DNA of 7,565 nt from Burkholderiaceae bacterium (GCA_947461335.1 CANHLB010000080.1:1-7565); one strand, 5' to 3'; positions 1 to 7,554 are shown, counted from the stretch's first letter. Made by a program: numbers and translations. The notes: a model not told the origin generated them from the sequence alone.

Positions 1-351
1 AAAACCAATAATCAATAAAGTAGGTCCTAAATAGTACAAAGCAGACACCAACATATTAGGTTCGTCATCGGCTTTACCGGTTACTTGAACGCCATACTTC
101 ATTAAGTCACCAACCATCCAGATATCACCTGGGGAAATGATGGAATATTTATTGCCATCAGCTGGGGTGACTTGCAATGTACGACCTTGTACATCAACGC
201 GCTTTACTTTTCCAGCCTTAGCGTCATCCATAAATTGGGAGTAAGTGACTTGTGTCTGATCCTTGGGCTTATCGAACTGTTTAAAAACAGTAAATAGCAC
301 CAAGCCCACGATGAGCCACACGCCGATTTTTTGGAACATATTGCTGTTCAT
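1..351 (-). CDS. ftsH: ATP-dependent zinc metalloprotease FtsH, N-terminal part (runs off the left edge)
   Basis: FtsH is a hexameric inner-membrane AAA+ protease that degrades misfolded membrane proteins and selected regulators. Only the first 117 residues are present. They begin MNSNMFQKIG and contain a first membrane segment at about residues 9-23, a periplasmic domain at about 25-100 with the well-conserved stretch ISPGDIWMVGDL (71-83), and the start of the second membrane segment (from about 101, LVSALYYLGPTLLIIGF). The AAA+ module and the HExxH zinc protease domain lie outside the window, so catalysis cannot be checked. The ATG at 349-351 matches the usual family start, but the good ribosome binding site (AAAAGGA, 371-377) is 19 nt away from it and only 7 nt from an in-frame TTG at 361-363, so four extra residues are possible. 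The gene lies downstream of rlmE in the same direction, the arrangement known from E. coli. The identification is secure from the N-terminal sequence. Confidence 0.95.
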   Translation of the reverse strand, partial: MNSNMFQKIGVWLIVGLVLFTVFKQFDKPKDQTQVTYSQFMDDAKAGKVKRVDVQGRTLQVTPADGNKYSIISPGDIWMVGDLMKYGVQVTGKADDEPNMLVSALYYLGPTLLIIGF

Positions 352-416
352 ATTGCCGTTCAAAATTCATTCCTTTTCTGGATCTAGCCAGTAATAAAGC
401 AGCTTGCTTCCTATGT

Positions 417-444
417 ATTTGATTCTACTACCACCCCTTTTCAA
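417..444 (-). promoter_or_regulatory. Possible promoter for ftsH
   Basis: In the 180-nt spacer between rlmE and ftsH the minus strand reads TTGAAA (439-444), a 16-nt gap, then TCAAAT (417-422). These match 5 of 6 and 4 of 6 positions of the sigma-70 boxes. An AT-rich stretch lies just upstream at about 453-476. Transcription would start near 410, giving a leader of about 50-60 nt. The -35 side extends to CTTGAAA (439-445), which equals the sigma-32 -35 element, but no CCCCAT-like -10 follows at the right distance, so heat-shock control is not shown. The length of the spacer supports a separate ftsH promoter. The call is from inspection only. Confidence 0.35.
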
Positions 445-531
445 GGGCTAATGGCATATTTATTTCATAAACCCATGTATTTAAGGGGGTTATTGGGGGG
501 TATCTGAGGCATTTTGACCTGATTTTGTGGC

Positions 532-1206
532 TTATTTAGGGGGTTTTAGGTTTCGCCCCAGTAAGAAGATCTCTGAAGACCTAGCTCTGGAAGCCTTAGG
601 TTTTCTGGAGGCGACTGTTTTAAAGACCTTTTTAAAGGATTCCACAATCTGGCTGTAGCCACTGCCGTTAAAGCATTTAATCAATAATGCACCCTCGGGT
701 TTGAGGTGATCCGCTGCAAAATCTAGGGCAATTTCAGCCAAAAAGGCCATGCGGGCAGCGTCCGCTACACCCACTCCTGAGAGGTTTGGTGCCATATCCG
801 ATAAAACAAGATCAACCTTACCTTCTGCGCTTATAGGCAACAGTGCTTTAAGCGCATGTAATCCCTCTTCCTCACGAAAGTCACCCTGTATAAAGCTGAC
901 ATCGGCAATATCTTCCATAGGAAGGATATCAATCGCAATGATTTGACCATCTGGCTTGCCTGACTCAATCTTAGGGTTGCTCTTACCAAGTTCAGTTAAA
1001 CGATTGCGTGCGTATTGAGACCAACTCCCAGGAGCACTCCCAAGGTCAACAATCGTCATACCTGCTTGTATGAGGTGATCTTGCTCGTCAATTTCACTGA
1101 GCTTATAAACCGCTCTAGCGCGATAGCCCTCTTTCTGAGCCATCTTCACATAGGGATCGGTTAAATGATCCTGCAACCAACTTTTATTAAATTTATTCTT
1201 CGCCAC
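532..1206 (-). CDS. rlmE: 23S rRNA (uridine-2'-O-)-methyltransferase RlmE (FtsJ/RrmJ)
   Basis: RlmE methylates the 2'-OH of the A-loop uridine U2552 (E. coli numbering) of 23S rRNA late in 50S assembly, using S-adenosylmethionine. The 224-residue protein is slightly longer than E. coli RlmE (about 209). The Rossmann-fold SAM site is [13 protein letters not shown] (52-64). The family's K-D-K-E catalytic tetrad is intact: K35 in RAVYKL, D137 in LSDMAPN, K177 in LIKCFNGSG and E212 in [10 protein letters not shown]. Translation starts at GTG (1204-1206). An in-frame stop at 1210-1212 lies just upstream and the next methionine is residue 22, inside the conserved N-terminus, so GTG is the only sensible start. 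The Shine-Dalgarno sequence is poor (GTGGG about 6 nt away). About 32 nt separate positions 1-22 of upstream sequence from any clear promoter box. The gene is divergent from yhbY and precedes ftsH, as in E. coli. Nothing looks damaged. Confidence 0.97.
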   Translation of the reverse strand: MAKNKFNKSWLQDHLTDPYVKMAQKEGYRARAVYKLSEIDEQDHLIQAGMTIVDLGSAPGSWSQYARNRLTELGKSNPKIESGKPDGQIIAIDILPMEDIADVSFIQGDFREEEGLHALKALLPISAEGKVDLVLSDMAPNLSGVGVADAARMAFLAEIALDFAADHLKPEGALLIKCFNGSGYSQIVESFKKVFKTVASRKPKASRARSSEIFLLGRNLKPPK

Positions 1207-1228
1207 AACTTACCCACTTTCGCCCTAC

Positions 1229-1257
1229 ATTTTCCTAGTTTTAGCCCTCTAAAGCAA
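1229..1257 (-). promoter_or_regulatory. Weak candidate promoter for rlmE in the divergent intergenic region
   Basis: The minus strand carries TTGCTT (1252-1257), a 17-nt gap and GAAAAT (1229-1234), just upstream of the rlmE GTG. The spacing is ideal but the boxes match the sigma-70 consensus at only 3 and 4 of 6 positions. The 126-nt region between rlmE and yhbY must hold divergent promoters unless one gene is read from further away. No better pair was found for rlmE, and I found none that I would report for yhbY. Confidence 0.2.
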
Positions 1258-1332
1258 AAGGAATCGATGCTAAACCTAGCAAATCCAGCCTAAAAGGGCT
1301 TTTTATGTCATCAATGCTCTATCATCGAGCCC

Positions 1333-1959
1333 ATGACTGCTCTCACAATTACCCCCGCACAACGTAAATCCCTCAAAGCTGATGCCCATGATCTAAGCCC
1401 TGTCGTCATGATTGGCGGCGATGGTTTGACTCCTGCTGTCATCAAAGAGGCAAAGCTCGCAATTGGCCATCATGGACTCATAAAAGTTCGGGTGTTTGGA
1501 GATGATCGTGATGCCCGTGTTGCAATTTACGAAGAGCTCTGCGACAAACTGAGTGCTGCTCCAGTACAACATATCGGTAAATTACTGGTCATATGGAAAC
1601 CAAAAGATATTGTTGATGAAGCATTCTCCAATCTTGGCAGATCTTCTAAGCAGACTAAGAAATCATTACAAGCGCCTCGTACTAAACGTCAGCCCAATCG
1701 CGCACCTACCAAATCTGGCGTACGTACCAGCACATCAGAAAGATCTGATCGCCGCTCCGCTTCTAATAAAGCGCCATTTGCTCGTGCTGCTGCTGTGAAG
1801 TCTGCCGCGCCTAAGAAACGGGTCCTTCGCTCTGAAGCAGCTGAATCGAAGATTGGCTGGTCATCACCAGGCTATCGCAAAGCTGTGGCTGCGCCTGCAC
1901 CAATTAAGAAACGCAAAGTTCGAATGAGCAGCACTAAGAAAAAATCGCTTGGGTCTTAA
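1333..1959 (+). CDS. yhbY: YhbY-family CRM-domain RNA-binding protein with a long basic C-terminal tail
   Basis: CRS1/YhbY (CRM) domain proteins bind RNA. E. coli YhbY associates with pre-50S ribosomal particles and is about 97 residues long. Here residues 1-95 form the CRM domain, with the GxxG RNA-contact loop GGDG (28-31) followed by LTPAVIKEA, then HHGLIKVRVFGDDRDARV (46-63) and HIGKLLVIWKP (80-90). Residues from about 101 to 208 are a low-complexity extension rich in Lys, Arg, Ser, Ala and Pro, with about 31 basic and only 4 acidic residues, probably disordered and RNA-binding by charge. The ATG at 1333 fits the family N-terminus (MTALTITPAQRKSL) and no in-frame ATG lies upstream, although the Shine-Dalgarno sequence is weak (GAG at 1327-1329). 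The gene is divergent from rlmE and its stop is 5 nt from the stop of the convergent DUF4149 gene. The domain call is firm. Ribosome assembly is the family role, not shown here. Confidence 0.92.
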   Translation: MTALTITPAQRKSLKADAHDLSPVVMIGGDGLTPAVIKEAKLAIGHHGLIKVRVFGDDRDARVAIYEELCDKLSAAPVQHIGKLLVIWKPKDIVDEAFSNLGRSSKQTKKSLQAPRTKRQPNRAPTKSGVRTSTSERSDRRSASNKAPFARAAAVKSAAPKKRVLRSEAAESKIGWSSPGYRKAVAAPAPIKKRKVRMSSTKKKSLGS

Positions 1960-1964
1960 TGGGC

Positions 1965-2459
1965 TTATAAGGGATGTGTTTTAGTAAGGCGCCAAACTAA
2001 ATAAATACCTAGCGCACTCTGAATCAGAAATACCACGCTAGAGGCTCCGTGTAGCTTTGCAAACATATCAGCCGATGGCGATAACATGACCGGCATACCT
2101 TGCAATAAAGCCTGATCACGCAGAGTATTCATCCAGGGAATGAAGATAAAAGAAGCTGCCACCGAACAGATCAGCATTCCCAATAGAATTAAACGTATCG
2201 GCTTGTAACTACTTAGCCCTCGTGTGATGAGAAGATTTGCCAAAATCATCAGGGCAACTGATACTACGGTACTCAAATACGCCTCAACTCCAAAAATACT
2301 TCCAGCAACCATGCCGGCTACCTGTCGATCAGTCATGGTATTAAAAATGGTGGGGGCTACTAAATAGCCAACGGTAAGCAAGCCACCTACCCATAGCCCA
2401 GCGATCAGAATAAAGAGTCTTTGTGCCCCAGCATGTATTGGAGCAGTCAGGTTCTGCAC
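1965..2459 (-). CDS. DUF4149 (TMEM205-like) four-helix inner-membrane protein of unknown function
   Basis: This is a 164-residue hydrophobic protein with four predicted membrane segments at about residues 15-36, 59-79, 87-108 and 139-157. The recognisable family features are WVGGLLTVGYLVAPTIF (23-39) in and after helix 1 and KLHGASSVVFLIQS (135-148) around helix 4, where H137 looks like the conserved histidine of the DUF4149 family. No signal peptide or enzymatic motif is visible. No function is established for the family as far as I know. Translation starts at GTG (2457-2459), with AGAGAA about 4 nt upstream as a modest Shine-Dalgarno sequence. No ATG lies between it and the greA stop, and the conserved part begins soon after. 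It sits 21 nt downstream of greA, in the same reading frame, and is probably the last gene of the carAB-greA transcript. No clear terminator follows it. The family assignment is from memory of the sequence pattern. Confidence 0.85.
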   Translation of the reverse strand: MQNLTAPIHAGAQRLFILIAGLWVGGLLTVGYLVAPTIFNTMTDRQVAGMVAGSIFGVEAYLSTVVSVALMILANLLITRGLSSYKPIRLILLGMLICSVAASFIFIPWMNTLRDQALLQGMPVMLSPSADMFAKLHGASSVVFLIQSALGIYLVWRLTKTHPL

Positions 2460-2480
2460 TTAGTTTCTCTGAAGACAGTT

Positions 2481-2957
2481 TTAGATATAACGAACAGCCA
2501 AAATCTCAACCTCACGATTACCGCCCGGAGCTTGAACAGCTACAACATCACCCTCTTCCTTGCCAATCAATGCGCGGGCAATTGGAGAGCTAATGGAGAT
2601 TTTATTGAAAGCAATATCTGCCTCATCATCACCAACAATCTGATAAATGAGCTTGGTACCATCTTTTAGATCTTCTAGATCAACGGTAGCCCCAAACACT
2701 ATACGGCCAGAGACATCAAGCGAAGCTGGATCAATAATCTGCGCGGCAGACAACTTCCCTTCGAGCTCCTGAATACGTCCTTCAATAAACCCTTGCTTTT
2801 CTTTAGCAGCATCGTATTCGGCGTTCTCAGAAAGATCCCCTTGGGCTCGCGCTTCGGAAATCGCAATGATGACTGCTGGACGCTCTACATGCTTGAGACG
2901 ATGCAGCTCCTCTTTAAGAAGTTCTGCACCGCGTTTGGTAATCGGAATTGTGCTCAT
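2481..2957 (-). CDS. greA: Transcription elongation factor GreA
   Basis: GreA enters the RNA polymerase secondary channel and stimulates cleavage of the 3' end of backtracked RNA, which restarts stalled complexes. The protein is 158 residues, the same length as E. coli GreA. The N-terminal coiled coil spans about residues 8-75, with the tip motif [14 protein letters not shown] (40-53) carrying D41 and E44, the acidic pair that coordinates the catalytic metal. The C-terminal FKBP-like domain covers about 80-158 and includes [16 protein letters not shown] (122-137). Because the tip acids are present, this is a true GreA and not an inhibitory paralogue such as Gfh1. The ATG start (2955-2957) gives the standard N-terminus [14 protein letters not shown], and TTAGG about 9 nt upstream is a modest ribosome binding site. 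It lies 58 nt after carB and 21 nt before the DUF4149 gene, consistent with co-transcription, though the 58-nt gap could also hold its own promoter. Confidence 0.97.
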   Translation of the reverse strand: MSTIPITKRGAELLKEELHRLKHVERPAVIIAISEARAQGDLSENAEYDAAKEKQGFIEGRIQELEGKLSAAQIIDPASLDVSGRIVFGATVDLEDLKDGTKLIYQIVGDDEADIAFNKISISSPIARALIGKEEGDVVAVQAPGGNREVEILAVRYI

Positions 2958-3015
2958 ACTGCCAACCTAACTTAAATTCTTGCGCTCTATTGCGCGAACA
3001 AAAGTCAATTTTAGA

Positions 3016-6000
3016 TTAAATGAGCTTTTGATGTAAGTCCTGTAGGGAATACACCTCTAATGACTCTTTGCTCCCTTTTTGGGATGCTAATAAACCATCC
3101 ATTACCGCACGGGCCGCGCTAATAGTTGTGTAGTACGTCACACCATTTGCTTGGGCAGAAGTTCGGATGGACCTAGAGTCCGCAATGGCAGTACGGGTTT
3201 CATCTACAGTAGTAAATACTAAGGAAATTTCACCATTTTTAATGAAATCCACAATATGAGGACGCCCATCTTTAACCTTATTCACTATGCGAACTGGCAA
3301 ACCAGCAGCTTCAATAGCGGCAGCCGTGCCTTTAGTTGCAACCATTGGGAAACCCAGTTGATGTAGGAGCTTGGCAACTTCAACCGCTTTAGGCTTGTCG
3401 CTATCCTTGACTGTTAGCAAAACAGTTCCACTCTTCGGTAATTTAATACCAGCACCCAACTGAGATTTAAACAGCGCTTCACCAAAAGTCTTACCTACGC
3501 CCATGACTTCACCAGTCGAGCGCATCTCTGGCCCAAGGATTGGATCAATCCCTGGGAACTTATTGAAGGGGAAAACCGCTTCTTTCACAGAGAAATATGG
3601 AGGTTTTACCTCTACCGTGATGCCCTGTTGCTCGAGTGTTTGACCAACCATGCAGCGAGCGGCAATCTTCGCTAACTGTAGACCAGTTGCCTTAGATACA
3701 AATGGGACTGTACGTGAAGCACGGGGATTGACTTCCAGAACATAGATCACATCTTTAGCATCTACATTTTGAATCGCAAACTGTACGTTCATTAAACCTA
3801 TAACATTCAGCCCTTTAGCCATGAGAGCGGTTTGACGCTTAATCTCAGCTACTGTTGAATCAGATAAAGAATATGGTGGCAATGAACATGCAGAGTCGCC
3901 AGAGTGAACGCCAGCCTGCTCGATATGCTCCATCACACCACCGATAAATACTGCGGAGCCATCGCTAATGCAATCGACATCACACTCAATTGCATCATTG
4001 AGAAAGCGATCTAGTAAGACTGGGGAGTCATGTGAGACCTTCACAGCCTCACGCATATACCGCTCTAAATCACGCCCATCATGCACGATTTCCATAGCGC
4101 GGCCACCCAATACATAGGATGGTCGAACGACTAATGGGTAGCCAATCTCTTCAGCAAGTAAGAGAGCCTCTTCTTCTGTGCGAGCCGTACGGTTTGGCGG
4201 TTGACGCAAGCCAAGCTCTTGTAACAATTTCTGGAAACGCTCGCGGTCTTCAGCGGCGTCAATCATGTCAGGTGAGGTACCGATAATGGGAACACCGTTA
4301 CGCTCAAGATCTAAGGCAAGCTTCAAAGGGGTTTGACCGCCGTATTGCACTATCACGCCTTTAGGCTTCTCTTTAGCAACAATTTCTAGGACATCTTCCA
4401 GAGTCAAGGGCTCAAAGTACAAGCGATCGGATGTATCGTAGTCAGTAGAAACCGTTTCAGGGTTACAGTTCACCATAATGGTTTCATAGCCATCATCGCG
4501 CATTGCCAAAGCAGCATGGACGCAGCAATAGTCAAACTCGATACCTTGACCAATACGGTTAGGACCGCCACCTAAAACCATAATCTTTTCTTTGTTACTA
4601 GGGCGTGATTCACACTCTCCATGCTCAGCTTCATAAGTAGAATACATATAAGCAGTATTCGTAGAAAACTCTGCAGCACAGGTATCAACCCTTTTGTAGA
4701 CGGGTAGTACTTTTAAGCGATGACGAGCGGTTCGAACCAATGAGGCATCAATGCCTAATAATTTGCCTAAGCGACGATCAGAGAAACCCTTCTGCTTAAC
4801 AAAACGCAATTCTGCAGCTGAAAGCACATCAATATTGCGCTGTTTGAGCTCTGCTTCGATTTTGATGAGCTCTTCAATTTGCTCTAGAAACCAAGGATCA
4901 ATCTTCGTTTCACTATAGATCTCATCTAAGCCCATACCCATACGGAAGGCGTCTGCTAAATACCAAATACGATCTGGTCCTGGCTCATTGATTTCATTGA
5001 TGATGTCATCAAGATCAGTAGAAAATTCATCTAAGCCATCAACACCAACTTCTAAGCCGCGCAATGCCTTTTGGAAGGACTCTTGGAAGGTTCGGCCAAT
5101 TGCCATCACCTCACCAACCGATTTCATCTGCGTTGTTAAACGTGAATCTGCTTGTGGAAATTTCTCAAAGGCAAAACGGGGTATCTTTGTTACTACATAA
5201 TCTATGGAGGGCTCAAATGATGCTGGCGTTGCCCCACCCGTAATATCGTTCTTGAGTTCATCTAAGGTGTAACCAACAGCAAGTTTGGCAGCAATCTTGG
5301 CAATTGGGAAACCAGTGGCTTTTGAGGCCAGAGCAGATGAACGAGATACCCGCGGGTTCATCTCAATCACGATCATGCGTCCATCCTCTGGATTAATCGA
5401 GAACTGGACGTTAGAGCCGCCAGTATCTACACCGATTTCACGCAGAACTGCGATCGATGCATTACGCATGATTTGATATTCTTTATCGGTCAGAGTTTGT
5501 GCCGGTGCGACAGTAATCGAGTCACCAGTGTGAACACCCATTGGGTCTAAGTTTTCAATCGAGCAAACAATAATGCAGTTGTCATTACGGTCACGCACTA
5601 CTTCCATCTCGAATTCTTTCCAGCCAAGGAGAGATTCTTCAATCAAGAGCTCGTGTGTTGGCGATAAGTCGAGACCACGCTTACAGATCTCTTCAAATTC
5701 TTCACGGTTATAGGCAATACCTCCGCCCGATCCACCCATGGTGAATGAAGGACGAATCACTACTGGGAATCCAGAACTCCCAGTCTCTATCTGAATACGC
5801 TGCTGCACCTCAAGTGCCTCTTCCATCGTATGAGCAATGCCGGATTTGGCAGAGCCCAGACCAATCTTGGTCATCGCCTCTTTAAATTTCTGGCGATCTT
5901 CTGCCTTATCAATCGCCTCAGGTGAAGCGCCAATCAGTTCGCAACCGTATTTTTCTAATACTCCATGACGATGCAGATCTAATGCACAATTCAAGGCAGT

Positions 6001-6279
6001 TTGGCCGCCCATCGTTGGCAAAATCGCATCTGGCTTTTCAGTTGCAATGATGCGCTCCACTACTTCCCAAGTAATGGGCTCGATATAGGTAACATCTGCC
6101 ATCTCTGGGTCAGTCATAATGGTTGCAGGATTACTGTTCACCAAAATCACTTTGTAGCCTTCGTCTCGTAAAGCCTTACAAGCTTGGGCACCGGAATAGT
6201 CAAACTCACAAGCTTGCCCAATCACAATTGGACCAGCGCCAATAATCAGGATGCTCTTAATGTCGCTACGCTTAGGCAT
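3016..6279 (-). CDS. carB: Carbamoyl-phosphate synthase large subunit CarB
   Basis: CarB uses two ATP, bicarbonate and ammonia from CarA to make carbamoyl phosphate for pyrimidine and arginine synthesis. It has 1087 residues (E. coli 1073) and all four domains: carboxyphosphate ATP-grasp (about 1-410), oligomerisation (410-558), carbamoyl-phosphate ATP-grasp (559-943) and MGS-like allosteric domain (944-1087). The first site shows [13 protein letters not shown] (175-187) and metal ligands Q292, E306 and N308. The second shows [11 protein letters not shown] (718-728) and Q833, E849 and N851. Equivalents of the E. coli ornithine ligands are present (E787, D795, E900, T1051). In the MGS domain K962, T982, T985 and K1001 align with E. 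coli nucleotide-site residues, but the equivalents of N1015 and T1017 are T1023 and V1025. The ATG start follows a strong ribosome binding site and shares its A with the carA stop, indicating coupled translation. The gene is intact and the identification is certain. Confidence 0.99.
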   Translation of the reverse strand: MPKRSDIKSILIIGAGPIVIGQACEFDYSGAQACKALRDEGYKVILVNSNPATIMTDPEMADVTYIEPITWEVVERIIATEKPDAILPTMGGQTALNCALDLHRHGVLEKYGCELIGASPEAIDKAEDRQKFKEAMTKIGLGSAKSGIAHTMEEALEVQQRIQIETGSSGFPVVIRPSFTMGGSGGGIAYNREEFEEICKRGLDLSPTHELLIEESLLGWKEFEMEVVRDRNDNCIIVCSIENLDPMGVHTGDSITVAPAQTLTDKEYQIMRNASIAVLREIGVDTGGSNVQFSINPEDGRMIVIEMNPRVSRSSALASKATGFPIAKIAAKLAVGYTLDELKNDITGGATPASFEPSIDYVVTKIPRFAFEKFPQADSRLTTQMKSVGEVMAIGRTFQESFQKALRGLEVGVDGLDEFSTDLDDIINEINEPGPDRIWYLADAFRMGMGLDEIYSETKIDPWFLEQIEELIKIEAELKQRNIDVLSAAELRFVKQKGFSDRRLGKLLGIDASLVRTARHRLKVLPVYKRVDTCAAEFSTNTAYMYSTYEAEHGECESRPSNKEKIMVLGGGPNRIGQGIEFDYCCVHAALAMRDDGYETIMVNCNPETVSTDYDTSDRLYFEPLTLEDVLEIVAKEKPKGVIVQYGGQTPLKLALDLERNGVPIIGTSPDMIDAAEDRERFQKLLQELGLRQPPNRTARTEEEALLLAEEIGYPLVVRPSYVLGGRAMEIVHDGRDLERYMREAVKVSHDSPVLLDRFLNDAIECDVDCISDGSAVFIGGVMEHIEQAGVHSGDSACSLPPYSLSDSTVAEIKRQTALMAKGLNVIGLMNVQFAIQNVDAKDVIYVLEVNPRASRTVPFVSKATGLQLAKIAARCMVGQTLEQQGITVEVKPPYFSVKEAVFPFNKFPGIDPILGPEMRSTGEVMGVGKTFGEALFKSQLGAGIKLPKSGTVLLTVKDSDKPKAVEVAKLLHQLGFPMVATKGTAAAIEAAGLPVRIVNKVKDGRPHIVDFIKNGEISLVFTTVDETRTAIADSRSIRTSAQANGVTYYTTISAARAVMDGLLASQKGSKESLEVYSLQDLHQKLI

Positions 6280-7478
6280 TATTTGCCCTCCTTATTACTG
6301 CTGGCAGCATTCATAAGCTCCACAAAACGATCAAATAAATAGGCAATGTCATGAGGACCAGGAGAAGCCTCAGGGTGGCCCTGAAAACAAAATGCTGGCT
6401 TATCTTTCCAGGCGAGACCTTGCAAGGAGCCATCAAATAATGACACGTGGGTTACGCGAATATTGTCAGGCAAGGTTTTAGCATCGACTGCAAAGCCATG
6501 GTTCTGGGAAGTAATCGCTACCCGACCAGTATCTAAATCTTTGACTGGATGGTTAGCGCCATGGTGACCAAACTTCATCTTCAAAGTTTTAGCCCCTGCC
6601 GCTAGCCCCATAATTTGGTGGCCTAAGCAAATACCAAAAGTCGGAATACCCTTTGCAATAATTGCTTTTGCGGCAGCAATGGCGTAATCACAAGGCTCAG
6701 GATCGCCAGGACCGTTGGAGAAAAATACACCATCTGGGTTCATTGCTAAGACTTGCGCGGCGCTCGTTTGGGCTGGCACGACAGTTAACTCACAGCCTCT
6801 CTCAGTGAGCATGCGCAATATATTGCGCTTTACGCCAAAGTCATAGGCAACTACTTTTTTGATCGGCTTGGTTTTATCTAAAGTTCTATATGCAGGTTTA
6901 CCAGTTGGGCCATGCAAATCCCATTCAGCTTCAGTCCACGGATAAGATTTTTGAGTGCTCACCACTTTGGCTAGATCTAAGCCAGCCATTCCTGGGAAGG
7001 CTTTAGCAAGCTCAAGCGCCTTCTTACCTAGAGTCTCATAAGAGTCACCCAATTTGCCAGCGACAATAGCTCCGGATTGAGCGCCCTTATCACGCAGAAT
7101 ACGCGTTAATTTACGAGTATCAATTCCGGCAATGCCAGGTACGCCTGCTTTAATGAGATAACCATCTAAAGTTCCTTCAGAGCGAAAGCTAGATACGCGA
7201 ATAGGTAAATCCTTAATAACTAAGCCGGCCGCATGAATTTGATCGGACTCAGCATCTTGTGCGTTTACACCAACGTTGCCAATATGGGGATAGGTCAGAG
7301 TAACAATCTGACGGCAGTAACTAGGATCGGTAATGATCTCTTGATAGCCAGTTAATGCGGTATTGAAAACCACTTCTCCGGTAGTTTCGCCTAGGGCGCC
7401 AATACTAAATCCGGGAAATATAGTGCCGTCGGCTAAAGCCAACACGGCGGGAGGAAAAGAAGGAAGCAAGGGTGACAA
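6279..7478 (-). CDS. carA: Carbamoyl-phosphate synthase small subunit (glutaminase) CarA
   Basis: CarA hydrolyses glutamine and channels the ammonia to CarB. The 399-residue protein has the N-terminal small-subunit domain (about 10-165, with [15 protein letters not shown] at 34-48 and [18 protein letters not shown] at 51-68) and a C-terminal class I glutamine amidotransferase domain (about 205-393). The triad is complete: C284 in GICLGHQ, with H368 and E370 in [10 protein letters not shown]. The oxyanion-loop motif [11 protein letters not shown] is at 252-262. The best start is TTG at 7476-7478: the frame is closed by a stop at 7509-7511, no in-frame ATG occurs before the conserved region, and GGAG (7484-7487) lies 5 nt upstream. 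E. coli carA is also known to start with UUG. TTG at codon 4 is the alternative but lies 14 nt from that GGAG. The stop overlaps the carB start by one base. Confidence 0.97.
   Translation of the reverse strand: MSPLLPSFPPAVLALADGTIFPGFSIGALGETTGEVVFNTALTGYQEIITDPSYCRQIVTLTYPHIGNVGVNAQDAESDQIHAAGLVIKDLPIRVSSFRSEGTLDGYLIKAGVPGIAGIDTRKLTRILRDKGAQSGAIVAGKLGDSYETLGKKALELAKAFPGMAGLDLAKVVSTQKSYPWTEAEWDLHGPTGKPAYRTLDKTKPIKKVVAYDFGVKRNILRMLTERGCELTVVPAQTSAAQVLAMNPDGVFFSNGPGDPEPCDYAIAAAKAIIAKGIPTFGICLGHQIMGLAAGAKTLKMKFGHHGANHPVKDLDTGRVAITSQNHGFAVDAKTLPDNIRVTHVSLFDGSLQGLAWKDKPAFCFQGHPEASPGPHDIAYLFDRFVELMNAASSNKEGK
6287..6293 (-). promoter_or_regulatory. Strong ribosome binding site for carB inside the end of carA
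   Basis: The minus strand reads AAGGAGG, a near-perfect anti-16S match, 7 nt before the carB ATG and within the last codons of carA. With the TAATG stop-start overlap at 6277-6281 this supports translational coupling and a balanced supply of the two subunits. It is the strongest Shine-Dalgarno sequence in the window. Confidence 0.8.
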
Positions 7479-7483
7479 ACCAT

Positions 7484-7487
7484 CTCC
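7484..7487 (-). promoter_or_regulatory. Ribosome binding site that decides the carA TTG start
   Basis: GGAG lies 5 nt upstream of the TTG at 7476-7478 and is the main reason for choosing that codon over TTG at codon 4 or GTG at codon 12. An out-of-frame ATG (7481-7483) follows directly behind the GGAG, so initiation there would compete with carA. Confidence 0.5.
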
Positions 7488-7518
7488 AGTCCCTGCTCCA
7501 TCCGACGCTCAAACCCCC

Positions 7519-7554
7519 AAAAAGACCAACCCGAGGCTTGTTTATGCGGGAGGT
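7519..7554 (-). terminator. Terminator-like hairpin upstream of carA (attenuator, or end of an upstream gene)
   Basis: Read towards carA, the minus strand has ACC, one T, CCCG (7547-7554), a 13-nt loop, CGGG (7530-7533), TT and GGT (7525-7527), followed by a C and five T (7519-7523). This is a 4-bp stem, a small internal loop and 3 more base pairs ahead of a T tract, as in a weak intrinsic terminator. It ends about 40 nt before the carA start. Either it closes a gene beyond the right edge, or it lies in the carA leader and attenuates the operon. The window does not show which. The rest of 7479-7565 holds no gene I can support. Confidence 0.35.

Noticed and set aside
439..445. CTTGAAA as a sigma-32 heat-shock promoter for ftsH
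   Set aside because: The -35 element is exact, but no CCCCAT-like -10 is found 13-17 nt downstream, so only a generic promoter is suggested.
1287..1304. AGCC/GGCT hairpin followed by TTTT before yhbY
   Set aside because: Only 4 bp of stem, and it lies upstream of a gene and not after one. Too weak to call a terminator.
1320..1325. TATCAT as a -10 box giving a leaderless yhbY mRNA
   Set aside because: It matches 5 of 6 bases, but no -35-like sequence lies 16-18 nt upstream.
1553..1798. 81-codon frame inside yhbY
   Set aside because: It overlaps yhbY in another frame. The CRM domain and its basic tail are in the main frame, and the alternative product shows no family signal.
1964..1971. CTTATAAG palindrome at the convergent gene ends
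   Set aside because: An 8-bp AT-rich palindrome with no loop or T tract; not a credible bidirectional terminator.
2977..2998. Hairpin between carB and greA (GCGC stem with flanking TTC/GAA)
   Set aside because: The stem is short with a two-base bulge and no T tract follows, so it is not a terminator and may be chance.
4988..5476. Plus-strand open frames of 63-70 codons inside carB
   Set aside because: They lie fully antisense to a strongly conserved coding region, have no credible ribosome binding sites or recognisable motifs, and are shadows.
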